Shown here piece by piece: positions 25,367 to 32,299 of a stretch of DNA of 32,370 nucleotides (position 1 is the stretch's first letter; the number at the start of each line of letters is the position of its first letter). The notes beneath the pieces were generated by a model that was given only the letters and a program-made list of their open reading frames with translations, was not told where the DNA came from and did not search any database. The translations under genes were made by a program, and so were the position numbers. Origin of the DNA: Variovorax sp. CAN15 (GTDB lineage: Bacteria > Pseudomonadota > Gammaproteobacteria > Burkholderiales > Burkholderiaceae_C); contig NZ_JASMRZ010000065.1 of assembly GCF_030462475.1 (NCBI RefSeq), positions 1-32,370 on the forward strand, in the 5' to 3' direction.

Positions 25367-25680
25367 TTGGCTTCGGGCGACAACACATAGATGTCGTCGC
25401 CTTCCCGCTTGACGGGATGGGTGCGCAGATCCACGGTAACCGGCGTGCACATCGCCTTGCCCGTACGAATGTCGAAGCGGCCCTGGTGCAGCGGGCATTC
25501 CACGCAGCCGTCCTCCACATAGCCTTCCGAGAGCAGCGCAGTGGCATGCGTGCACATGCTGTCCGTGGCAAAGAACTCGCCGTCGATACGAAAGAGCGCG
25601 ACACCTTGGCCCGCGACATTGACGGTCTTCGCTTCGTCGTTACTCAGCTCTTGCGCTGAAGCGACCTTGATCCATTCCAT
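25363..25680 (-). CDS. Rieske-type [2Fe-2S] ferredoxin (PicB component)
   Basis: This 105-residue electron carrier has the Rieske ligands Cys43 and His45 (MCTHATALL) and Cys62 and His65 (ECPLHQGRFD), spaced as in BphA3/CarAc ferredoxins. The ATG at 25680 is preceded by AGGA (in AGGATGGAATC), and no good start lies further upstream in the conserved region. It is the first gene of the 12-gene operon, so its upstream region is the operon's promoter. It links the adjacent reductase to the oxygenase alpha subunit. Confidence 0.93.
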   Translation of the reverse strand: MEWIKVASAQELSNDEAKTVNVAGQGVALFRIDGEFFATDSMCTHATALLSEGYVEDGCVECPLHQGRFDIRTGKAMCTPVTVDLRTHPVKREGDDIYVLSPEAK

Positions 25681-25715
25681 GATTCCATCCTGTCGATCTT
25701 GAGCATCGAAAGTAG

Positions 25716-25727
25716 TCAGTGTACTGA
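25716..25727. promoter_or_regulatory. picO1: Candidate PicR (MarR) operator 1
   Basis: GTCAGT-GT-ACTGAC at 25715-25728 is an inverted repeat with perfect 6-bp arms. It contains TCAG-TGTA-CTGA, which agrees with the TCAG-N4-CTNN motif that I recall being reported for the PicR repressor of A. faecalis JQ135. It lies 36-47 bases before the ferredoxin start codon, so a bound protein would block that operon. The symbol is only a label. Confidence 0.5.
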
Positions 25728-25932
25728 CATAAATATCGATTTGTCTCGTGTTTTTTGTTCGGGTTTCTACGGAATTCCGATGCCCCAAGATGGACTTTGG
25801 AAATCTGCCAATTCGCCTCGATATGGCGCATTTTCATTGGAGAAATGCACCATGTTCGTGAGAACTTGCGCTCCCTATGCCGGGCTTCAGCGAAACATCT
25901 TTCCACGCAATCAAATGGCTCTTACACTTATG

Positions 25933-25944
25933 CAAGTTAACTGA
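25933..25944. promoter_or_regulatory. picO2: Candidate PicR (MarR) operator 2
   Basis: Read on the minus strand this is TCAG-TTAA-CTTG, again of the form TCAG-N4-CT, and its core AGTTAACT (25935-25942) is a perfect 8-bp palindrome. It shares the half-site GTCAGT with the site at 25715. It lies 239 bases before the molybdenum-hydroxylase start, suiting control of the rightward operon. The symbol is only a label. Confidence 0.42.
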
Positions 25945-26182
25945 CTTACTCGGCAATGCCTGTTGACCGGATCACACTTTGGACCGAGGTGCCGCGCATG
26001 CGAGCCGGCGTCTCGATCCACGCGCCGAACCGCCTGCGAAGAAGCTTCGAGGCCGTCCCTTCGCAGGGGAGCGTGGCCGTGATGGATGGGCTTGATCGAT
26101 TCGGCCGGTTCGTATCTCGCGTGTTCGATGCTGCACATCCGGTGCAGCCCGGCACATGGAAATCGGAAGGAGAAGGAAACGC

Positions 26183-28564
26183 ATGGACCAAGCAGACATT
26201 CCTGCACGGCTGTTGAAGCGCGAAGGCATCGGCGCCCGGGTGCCTCGCAAGGAAGACGCGCGCCATCTGGTCGGCAAGGGCAACTTCGTGGGCGACTTCG
26301 TGCTGCCGGGGCTCCAGGAGGTCGCGTTCCTGCGCAGCTCGCTGGCCCATGCCGTCGTCACAGGCGTCGAGATTCCCGAGGCGCTGGCCGGGAAGGTGTT
26401 CCTGCGGGAGATGATGCCCGACGCGGCAGACATCGGCTCGCCGTCCTCGCTGCCCACCTACCAGTACTCGGCATTGCCGCCACTGGCCTCCGGCAAGGTC
26501 CGTCACGTCGGCGAGGCCATCGCGATGGCGGTTGCGCCGACGCGCGCCATGGCGGAAGACCTGTTGGAGGAAGTGCAGGTCTCATATGAAGAGCTGCCCG
26601 TCTATCACAGCGCCGAATCCGCTCTCGCAGCCACGGGAGAGTTCATGCATCCCGATTGGAAGGACAACGTGTTTCTCACGCTGCGCGCCAACCGCGACTT
26701 CGAGGAGCTTGCCGCGAAGGCCGAGGTGAAGGTCAGCCGCACGGTCGAGCTGTCGCGCCAGTGCATCGTGCCGCTGGAGGGCAAGTCGGTGCTCGCCTAC
26801 TGGGACTTCCAGACCGATCAACTCGTGGTCGTCAGTGCGACGCAGGTTCCGCATCTGCTGCGCGTGGGAATCGCCCAGCACCTCTCGATGAACGAGGAAG
26901 CCGTGCGCGTCGTGTCGCCAGACGTCGGCGGCGCCTTCGGCTACAAGGGGCAGCTCTACCCTGAAGACCTGTGCGTTGCCTGGCTCGCCAAGACGTACCG
27001 CACGCCGTTCCGTTACCTCGAGGACCGGCGCGAGCACCTGATCGTCGGTGCCAATACGCGGCAGCATCACTATCGGCTCACCGCCTATGCGGACCGCACC
27101 GGAAAGCTGCTGGCGCTGGATGCCATCATCACCATCGACGGCGGCGCCTATTCCTACTATCCCTTCTTCGTCGGCCTGGAGCCCGGGCAGGCGATCGGCA
27201 ACCTGCCCGGCCCCTACAGCTTTCGAGGCTATCGGTGCGAGACCCTCTGCGTCGCAACCAACAAGCCCGGGTTCATGGCCTATCGCGGCGTCGCGCGCAC
27301 CGGCGTCTGCTTCGCGATCGAGCTGCTCATGGATGCAGTGGCGCGTACAGTGGGGCGCGAGCCCTGGGAAGTGCGAATGCAGAATCTCGTACCAGCCGCC
27401 GCCATGCCCTATGTCAACGTGGCCAACAAACACTTCGACAGCGGCGACTTCCCCGCAAGCCTGCGGCGCGCCGTGGAGATGATCGGACTGGACGCGGTAC
27501 GCGAGCGGCAGGCACGCGGCGAGCCGGACGGCCGCCTCATCGGCTTCGGCACGGCCACCTATACCGAGCAGTCCGCCCACGGCACGACGGTGTTCGCCAA
27601 CTGGGGCCTGCCGGTGGTGCCCGGCTTCGACCAGGCAGTGGTCAGGATGACCGCCGACGGTGGACTCGAAGTGCGTGTCGGCGTGCACTCGCACGGCCAG
27701 GGCATGGAGACCAGCTTCGCGCAGATCGCCAACGACGTGCTCGGCATCCCGGTGGCCAGGATTCGGGTGGTGCATGGCGACACCGCGCTCACCCCGTTCT
27801 CCTCAGGCACCTACGCCTCGCGCGCCACGGTCATGTCCGGAGGGGCCATCTCGGTCGCGTGCAAGGAGCTCCTGCCTCGCATCCAGTCGATCGCGGGCTA
27901 CCTCATGGGCGTGGATGCGCCAACCGTCGCATTGATCGAAGGACGCGCCGTGGCCGGCGACAAGTCGATCCCCCTGTCGGAAGTCGGAGGCGCTTGGTAC
28001 CTCACGCCGCAGGACCTGCCTGCCGACGTTCATCTCGGTGGCCTGGAGGTGTCTCGTGCGTACAAGCCCAACGTCGATACCGGCACCTTCACGTATGCGA
28101 CACATGCGGTGGTGGTGGCCGTCGATACCGAGACCGGCGAAGTCGAGATCCTCGACTACGTCGTCGTCGAAGACTGCGGAACCATGGTCAATCCGATGAT
28201 TGTGGAAGGGCAGACCATCGGCGGCATCGCACAGGGCATCGGCACCGCGATGTACGAGGAGAGCCCGTACGACGAACAGGGCCAGCCGCTGGCTTCCACC
28301 CTGGCGGACTACATCCTGCCCGGCGCCACGGAAGTGCCGCGCATCCGCATAGAACACTTCGAGACGCCTTCGCCGCACACCGAATTCGGTGCCAAGGGCG
28401 TGGGCGAAGGCGGCGCGATCGCACCGCCGGCAGTGATCTTCAATGCCGTGAACGACGCCCTGCGCGGCACGGGCGCCGCCGAAGTGCTGATGACGCCGTT
28501 GACGCCACGCCGCCTGCTCACGGCGCTGGAAGGCGCGAAGAGCCAACAGGAGCACGCTCGATGA
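26183..28564 (+). CDS. Molybdenum-binding large subunit of picolinate dehydrogenase (PicA-like, xanthine dehydrogenase family)
   Basis: This 793-residue subunit holds the molybdopterin-cytosine-dinucleotide cofactor and hydroxylates a heteroaromatic ring with oxygen from water. Family marks are GIGARVPRKEDARHLVGKGNFVGD at the start, DVGGAFGYKGQLYPED (about residues 247-262), NKPGFMAYRGVARTGVCFAIE, and GVGEGGAIAPP with the catalytic base Glu742. The ATG at 26183 follows AAGGAGAAGGA; a start at 26156 would swallow that site. In the pathway it would oxidise picolinate to 6-hydroxypicolinate. The family also includes CO dehydrogenase, quinoline and nicotinate hydroxylases, so the substrate is assigned from context. 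The CO-dehydrogenase active-site loop (AYRCSFR) is absent. Confidence 0.93.
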   Translation: MDQADIPARLLKREGIGARVPRKEDARHLVGKGNFVGDFVLPGLQEVAFLRSSLAHAVVTGVEIPEALAGKVFLREMMPDAADIGSPSSLPTYQYSALPPLASGKVRHVGEAIAMAVAPTRAMAEDLLEEVQVSYEELPVYHSAESALAATGEFMHPDWKDNVFLTLRANRDFEELAAKAEVKVSRTVELSRQCIVPLEGKSVLAYWDFQTDQLVVVSATQVPHLLRVGIAQHLSMNEEAVRVVSPDVGGAFGYKGQLYPEDLCVAWLAKTYRTPFRYLEDRREHLIVGANTRQHHYRLTAYADRTGKLLALDAIITIDGGAYSYYPFFVGLEPGQAIGNLPGPYSFRGYRCETLCVATNKPGFMAYRGVARTGVCFAIELLMDAVARTVGREPWEVRMQNLVPAAAMPYVNVANKHFDSGDFPASLRRAVEMIGLDAVRERQARGEPDGRLIGFGTATYTEQSAHGTTVFANWGLPVVPGFDQAVVRMTADGGLEVRVGVHSHGQGMETSFAQIANDVLGIPVARIRVVHGDTALTPFSSGTYASRATVMSGGAISVACKELLPRIQSIAGYLMGVDAPTVALIEGRAVAGDKSIPLSEVGGAWYLTPQDLPADVHLGGLEVSRAYKPNVDTGTFTYATHAVVVAVDTETGEVEILDYVVVEDCGTMVNPMIVEGQTIGGIAQGIGTAMYEESPYDEQGQPLASTLADYILPGATEVPRIRIEHFETPSPHTEFGAKGVGEGGAIAPPAVIFNAVNDALRGTGAAEVLMTPLTPRRLLTALEGAKSQQEHAR

Positions 28565-29412
28565 AAGCGCCGAAATTCGCATACGCGCGCGTCCTCGAAG
28601 TGGATGAGGCGATCGCAGCGCTGGCCGCCGGCGCAGGCGCCACAAAGGCAATGAGCGGCAGCCAGTCGCTCGGACCGATGCTCAACCTGAGGCTGGCGCG
28701 GCCTGCACAGGTGGTCGACGTCGCACACATTCCCGACCTTCGGACGGTGAGCCGCAAGGCCGACTGGATCGAGATCGGCGCTGCCGTCACCCACGCCGAG
28801 ATAGAGGACGGCGTGCATGCGCCGCTGGCGGAACACCCCATGCGCCAGGTTGCTCGCGGAATCGCCTATCGCGCGATCCGCACCCGAGGTACCGTCGGCG
28901 GCAGCCTGGCGCATGCCGATCCCGCGGCCGACTGGGTCGTAACCTTCGCGGCACTCGGCGCACGCGTGACGGTCAGGTCGCCGCGAGGCGAACGCACGGT
29001 CGAGGCCGACGCGTTCATGCTCGGCGCCTACACGACCGTGCTCGAGTCCGATGAACTCATCGTCTCCGTCGCGGTGCCTTCGCAGACTCACACGACGCGT
29101 TGGGGCTATCACAAGGTCTGCCGCAAGCCGGGCGAATTTGCAGAGGCCAGTGCGGCGGTCTATTTCGATGCCTCACGCAAGCGAGCGCGAATCGTCTTGG
29201 GAGCCGCTGACGGCCCTCCCCTGCTGCTGCATTCGCTGGCGGCCGAGATCGCGCTCAAGGGCACGGGCGCGGCGGGGCGCGAGGCACTGCGAGCAGCCGT
29301 GCAAACCGCACTCCCCGAACGCGACGCCATCGACCGCAAGCTCTTCACGGCCAGCCTGGAGCGCGCACTCGATCAGTCCGGCATCTTTGCCGACACCAGA
29401 CAAGCGGAGTAA
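28561..29412 (+). CDS. FAD-binding medium subunit of picolinate dehydrogenase (PicA-like)
   Basis: The product (283 residues) is the flavin subunit that takes electrons from the Fe-S subunit. Two FAD-binding segments are visible, SGSQSLGPMLNLR (residues 32-44) and TVGGSLAHADPAAD (111-124), as in CoxM and QorM proteins. There is no extra [4Fe-4S] loop such as found in 4-hydroxybenzoyl-CoA reductase. Its ATG overlaps the large-subunit stop by four bases. The order large, medium, small differs from the medium, small, large order of cox operons. Confidence 0.93.
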   Translation: MKAPKFAYARVLEVDEAIAALAAGAGATKAMSGSQSLGPMLNLRLARPAQVVDVAHIPDLRTVSRKADWIEIGAAVTHAEIEDGVHAPLAEHPMRQVARGIAYRAIRTRGTVGGSLAHADPAADWVVTFAALGARVTVRSPRGERTVEADAFMLGAYTTVLESDELIVSVAVPSQTHTTRWGYHKVCRKPGEFAEASAAVYFDASRKRARIVLGAADGPPLLLHSLAAEIALKGTGAAGREALRAAVQTALPERDAIDRKLFTASLERALDQSGIFADTRQAE

Positions 29413-29418
29413 AAAGAC

Positions 29419-30660
29419 TTGGACCCGATTTCCATTCAAGTGAACGGCCGCAGCTTCAGCCGGCAGACCGAGCCGAGGATGCATCTTGGCGACTTCCTGC
29501 GCGACGAACTGCACCTGACAGGAACGCATCTCGGCTGCGAACATGGCGTCTGCGGCGCCTGCACGGTGCTCGTCGACGGCCAGCCCACGCGCTCGTGCAT
29601 CACGTTCGCCGTGGCTTGCGAAGGCCGCGAGGTCACCACCATCGAAGGCTACGAAGACGACGCGGTGATGCAGCGGCTGCGGCAGGCATTCACGCGCCAC
29701 CACGCACTGCAGTGCGGCTTCTGCACGCCGGGGATGCTCACCACCGCGCGCGACATCGTGCTTCGCCTGCCCGAAGCTGATGAAGCGTGCGTGCGTCTCG
29801 AGCTGTCCGGGAACCTGTGCCGTTGCACCGGGTACCAGGGCATCGTGGACGCCATCCTGGACGTCCTTCAGCAACAGCGCATCAGCCCCGACGCGCAGTT
29901 CGAGCAACTGCGGCAACGATTGAGCGCGCCGCGCTCGGTCACGATGAAGCGTGTCGCCGCGGCGGCGCAGGCCGGATCGGCCACCCCGTCATCCACTTCG
30001 ACATCCACTTCATCGACCGGGAAGCCGGCCGCCTCCGAACCGTCCGCTGCGGCGGACATGGCGGAAGTCGATCCGGTCGCGATGGCCAAGGCCAAGGCGA
30101 AGGGCAACGCGATCGAAGTCCATTTCGACGTGCCTTATCCGCTTGATCGGGTGTGGGAATTCATGGGTGACCTGCCTGCGGTGGCTTCGTGCCTGCCGGG
30201 CGCGACCATCGACTCGCACGAGGGCGAAAGAGTCAAGGGCACCATCGCCATCAAGTTCGGCCCGATGTCGGCGGCCTTCGCCGGCGCGGCGCGGCTGGAG
30301 CGCGACGACGCGGCCAAGCGCGCCGTCCTCCGGGGGGCCGGGCAGGACAGCCTGAGCAAATCGCGCACCCAGGGCGACATCAGCTATCGGCTGGAGGCGC
30401 TGTCGACCGACAACACCCGGGTGCACATAGACATGATCTACGCACTGCAGGGCCCGCTCGCGCAATTCTCCCGCTCCGGCCTAGTGAAGGATTTCGTGCG
30501 CCGCATGGTGGCGGACTTCGGCAAGCAGATCACCCGCAGGCTGGGCGGGCAGGCGGTGTCGGCCGGTGAGCCGCAGCCCACTGTCTCCATGGCCGCGATG
30601 ATGTGGAGCGTGCTCTGGAACCGCATCCGCGGCTGGTTGGGAAGACCGCCGCGGCCTTGA
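29419..30660 (+). CDS. [2Fe-2S] small subunit of picolinate dehydrogenase fused to a CoxG-like SRPBCC domain
   Basis: The 413-residue protein has two parts. Residues 1-165 are a normal small subunit with a plant-type cluster (Cys40, Cys45, Cys48, Cys60) and the helical-domain cluster (Cys99, Cys102, Cys134, Cys136). A Ser/Thr/Pro-rich linker follows (about 185-225). Residues 230-375 form a CoxG-type SRPBCC domain (VPYPLDRVWEFMGDLPAVASCLPGA, KIKFGPMSAAFAGAARLE-like strand), ending in a hydrophobic and basic tail (MMWSVLWNRIRGWLG). Stand-alone small subunits are about 160 residues. In CO dehydrogenase systems CoxG recruits the enzyme to the membrane, so the fusion may tether this dehydrogenase there. 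The start is TTG, with GGAG nine bases upstream. No cofactor-maturation gene lies nearby. Confidence 0.92.
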   Translation: MDPISIQVNGRSFSRQTEPRMHLGDFLRDELHLTGTHLGCEHGVCGACTVLVDGQPTRSCITFAVACEGREVTTIEGYEDDAVMQRLRQAFTRHHALQCGFCTPGMLTTARDIVLRLPEADEACVRLELSGNLCRCTGYQGIVDAILDVLQQQRISPDAQFEQLRQRLSAPRSVTMKRVAAAAQAGSATPSSTSTSTSSTGKPAASEPSAAADMAEVDPVAMAKAKAKGNAIEVHFDVPYPLDRVWEFMGDLPAVASCLPGATIDSHEGERVKGTIAIKFGPMSAAFAGAARLERDDAAKRAVLRGAGQDSLSKSRTQGDISYRLEALSTDNTRVHIDMIYALQGPLAQFSRSGLVKDFVRRMVADFGKQITRRLGGQAVSAGEPQPTVSMAAMMWSVLWNRIRGWLGRPPRP

Positions 30661-30776
30661 GACAGGCCACGCCGGGTGCCGCAAGCCCCGGCGCAATGAC
30701 AGGATTTTTCATCGATGCAATTTTCAACACCGGCCTGGAGCGAGAGCGACTGTGCATGGAACAGTTCGGAGTCGCA

Positions 30777-31583
30777 ATGAGTTCCCTTCTTCATGGCTAT
30801 CACGTACGCGCGAACGGGGTGCGGCTGCACTTGCTGCGCTATGGCGGGCACGGCTCGCGCATGCTCCTGCTGCCCGGCATCACGAGCCCCGCGATCACCT
30901 GGGGTTTCGTTGCCGAGCGGCTGGCTCGCCACTTCGACGTCCATGTTCTGGACTTTCGTGGGCGCGGCTTGTCCTCCAGCGCGCCCGGCATGGACGCGAG
31001 CCTCGATGCCATGGCGACCGACGTGCTCGCGCTGCTGGAGGTTCAGGGTTGGTCGTCCGTGACGCTGCTGGGTCATTCGATGGGCGCGCGCGTGGCGATT
31101 CGCGCAGCCGCGCGCGACGCCCGTCGCATCGACAGGCTGCTGCTGGTCGACCCCCCTGTCTCCGGTCCCGGCCGCCGGCCTTATCCGGTGCCGCTGTCCT
31201 GGTATGTGGAGTCGATCCGGATGGCCATCGAGGGTGTGACGGCCGACGAGCTTCGCCCCTACGCGCCGACCTGGACCGACGAACAGCTGCAACTGCGGGC
31301 CGAGTGGCTGCATACCTGCAGCGAGGAGGCCATCGTGCAGGCGCATGCCGGTTTTCACAGCGACGACATCCACGCCGACCTGGCCAAGCTGCAGACGCCC
31401 GGGCTTCTCATGACGGCGGGACGAGGCGGCGTGGTGCTTGCGGAAGACCTGACGGAGATCGAAGCACTCGCGCCAGGCCTGGTGCAGTGTCGGGTCCAGG
31501 GCGCCGGCCACATGATCCCTTGGGACGATGAGGACGGGTTCCATCGCCAGCTCGGCGAGCATCTGAAAATCGACCTGTCGTAG
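30777..31583 (+). CDS. picE: N-formylmaleamate deformylase (PicE/NicD)
   Basis: This 268-residue alpha/beta-hydrolase removes formate from N-formylmaleamate, the ring-opening product of the dioxygenase, to leave maleamate. It matches NicD closely by recall (PGITSPAITWGFVAERL, VLDFRGRGLSSS, LLGHSMGAR, LVDPPVSGPGRR, AEWLHTC, AGHMIPWDD). The catalytic triad Ser101, Asp125 and His245 falls at the same numbers as in NicD of Pseudomonas putida. The ATG at 30777 has GGAG six bases upstream and gives the NicD length; a frame opening at 30603 overlaps the preceding gene. It stands in the opposite operon from the dioxygenase that makes its substrate, which requires both operons to be induced together. 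Confidence 0.95.
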   Translation: MSSLLHGYHVRANGVRLHLLRYGGHGSRMLLLPGITSPAITWGFVAERLARHFDVHVLDFRGRGLSSSAPGMDASLDAMATDVLALLEVQGWSSVTLLGHSMGARVAIRAAARDARRIDRLLLVDPPVSGPGRRPYPVPLSWYVESIRMAIEGVTADELRPYAPTWTDEQLQLRAEWLHTCSEEAIVQAHAGFHSDDIHADLAKLQTPGLLMTAGRGGVVLAEDLTEIEALAPGLVQCRVQGAGHMIPWDDEDGFHRQLGEHLKIDLS

Positions 31584-31621
31584 CGGTGGAGGCGCGATTG
31601 GCTATCCATTCACACACAGGG

Positions 31622-31643
31622 CAGCCGGTACACTCGCCGGCTG
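31622..31643 (+). promoter_or_regulatory. Inverted repeat/hairpin just upstream of the MarR gene
   Basis: CAGCCGG (31622-31628) and CCGGCTG (31637-31643) form a perfect 7-bp stem with an 8-base loop, 18 bases before the MarR start. It could be a weak terminator for the enzyme genes, a structure limiting regulator expression, or a protein-binding site. It does not resemble the two TCAG-N4-CT sites. Confidence 0.35.
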
Positions 31644-31661
31644 ACTATCGGCGATCTCGAG

Positions 31662-32192
31662 ATGATGACGAAGCGTTCCCCCGCTCAGAAGAAGACAGGT
31701 GGCGTAGCAGAGGCGGCAAAACCTCAGGGCCCCGAGCCTTTCAATCCGCTGCGCGAAGTGATGTGGCGTCGCCCGGGCTTCCTGATTCGTCGATTGACCC
31801 AGATCGGCCAGGCGATCTTCTTCGATCTGTGCAAGTCCGAGAGCATCACGCCGCTGCAGGTCGGCATGTTGACGGCACTTTCCATGAACCCCTGGCTTGA
31901 TCAGAAGGCCATCGGCCGGGAGCTTTCCCTGGATCGGACGACGACGGCGGAAGTGCTCAAACGCCTTGGCGACAAGGGGCTCGTCGAAACGCGCGTCAAT
32001 CCAGACGACCGGCGGTCAAGACTTTCGGTGATCACCAAGGACGGCCTGAACCTGATCAACGACCTGCAGGAAAGCATCCACCGATCGCAGGAGCTGTTGA
32101 TCGAGCCGCTGTCGCCAGAGGATCGCGCCGTCTTCATGAAGCTGCTGGCGCAGCTCGTGGATGCACACGAAAAGATGGACAAGCAAGGCTAG
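31662..32192 (+). CDS. picR: MarR-family transcriptional repressor (PicR-like)
   Basis: This 176-residue winged-helix regulator has the MarR core at about residues 40-150: ITPLQVGMLTAL, then DQKAIGRELSLDRTTTAEVLKRLGDKGLV as recognition helices, and the wing NPDDRRSRLSVITKDG. A charged N-terminal extension of about 25 residues (SPAQKKTGG) precedes it. MarR proteins usually repress a divergent or adjacent catabolic operon and release DNA when a pathway metabolite binds. In JQ135, PicR is a MarR repressor of the pic genes, I recall with 6-hydroxypicolinate as effector. Its position at the end of the picA-picE operon means it would be produced along with the enzymes and feed back on them. Starts at 31662 and 31665 are both possible. 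Confidence 0.9.
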   Translation: MMTKRSPAQKKTGGVAEAAKPQGPEPFNPLREVMWRRPGFLIRRLTQIGQAIFFDLCKSESITPLQVGMLTALSMNPWLDQKAIGRELSLDRTTTAEVLKRLGDKGLVETRVNPDDRRSRLSVITKDGLNLINDLQESIHRSQELLIEPLSPEDRAVFMKLLAQLVDAHEKMDKQG

Positions 32193-32211
32193 TCCTTCAG
32201 ATTCATACCGA

Positions 32212-32226
32212 GCGGCCTCTTGCCGC
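32212..32226 (+). terminator. Weak hairpin downstream of the MarR gene
   Basis: GCGGC (32212-32216) can pair with GCCGC (32222-32226) over a 5-base loop, 20 bases after the MarR stop. The stem is short and no T-run follows; position is the main support. Confidence 0.25.
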
Positions 32227-32299
32227 CTGGCTGCTGCCCCCTATGCGGCCCGGCCACATTTCCCGATTACTTTGGAGTTGCTGCAAAAGCAAGATAGAG

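Larger units (their letters stand above)
25681..26182. promoter_or_regulatory. Divergent control region between the two picolinate operons
   Basis: This 502-base gap separates the ferredoxin gene (minus) from the molybdenum-hydroxylase gene (plus). I see no credible gene in it; the short frames it contains lack ribosome sites and family likeness. The part from 25700 to 25950 is clearly more AT-rich than the surrounding coding DNA, including a T-run near 25750, and holds two TCAG-N4-CT palindromic sites. The last 240 bases before the hydroxylase gene are GC-rich and probably form a long 5' leader. AAGGAGAAGGA just before 26183 is a strong ribosome-binding site. Confidence 0.75.

Noticed and set aside
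22877..25390. 837-codon open frame on the plus strand
   Set aside because: It runs antisense through the Rieske alpha and reductase genes, whose motifs are intact on the minus strand. High-GC DNA commonly leaves such frames open, and its translation is His/Arg/Val-rich with no recognisable domain.
26582..27775. 397-codon minus-strand frame
   Set aside because: Antisense shadow inside the molybdenum large subunit; no ribosome site or domain.
26183..30660. Aerobic CO dehydrogenase (coxMSL), suggested by the CoxG-like domain
   Set aside because: The order is large-medium-small, the form I CO-dehydrogenase active-site loop AYRCSFR is absent (AYRGVART here), and the operon contains pyridine catabolic genes.
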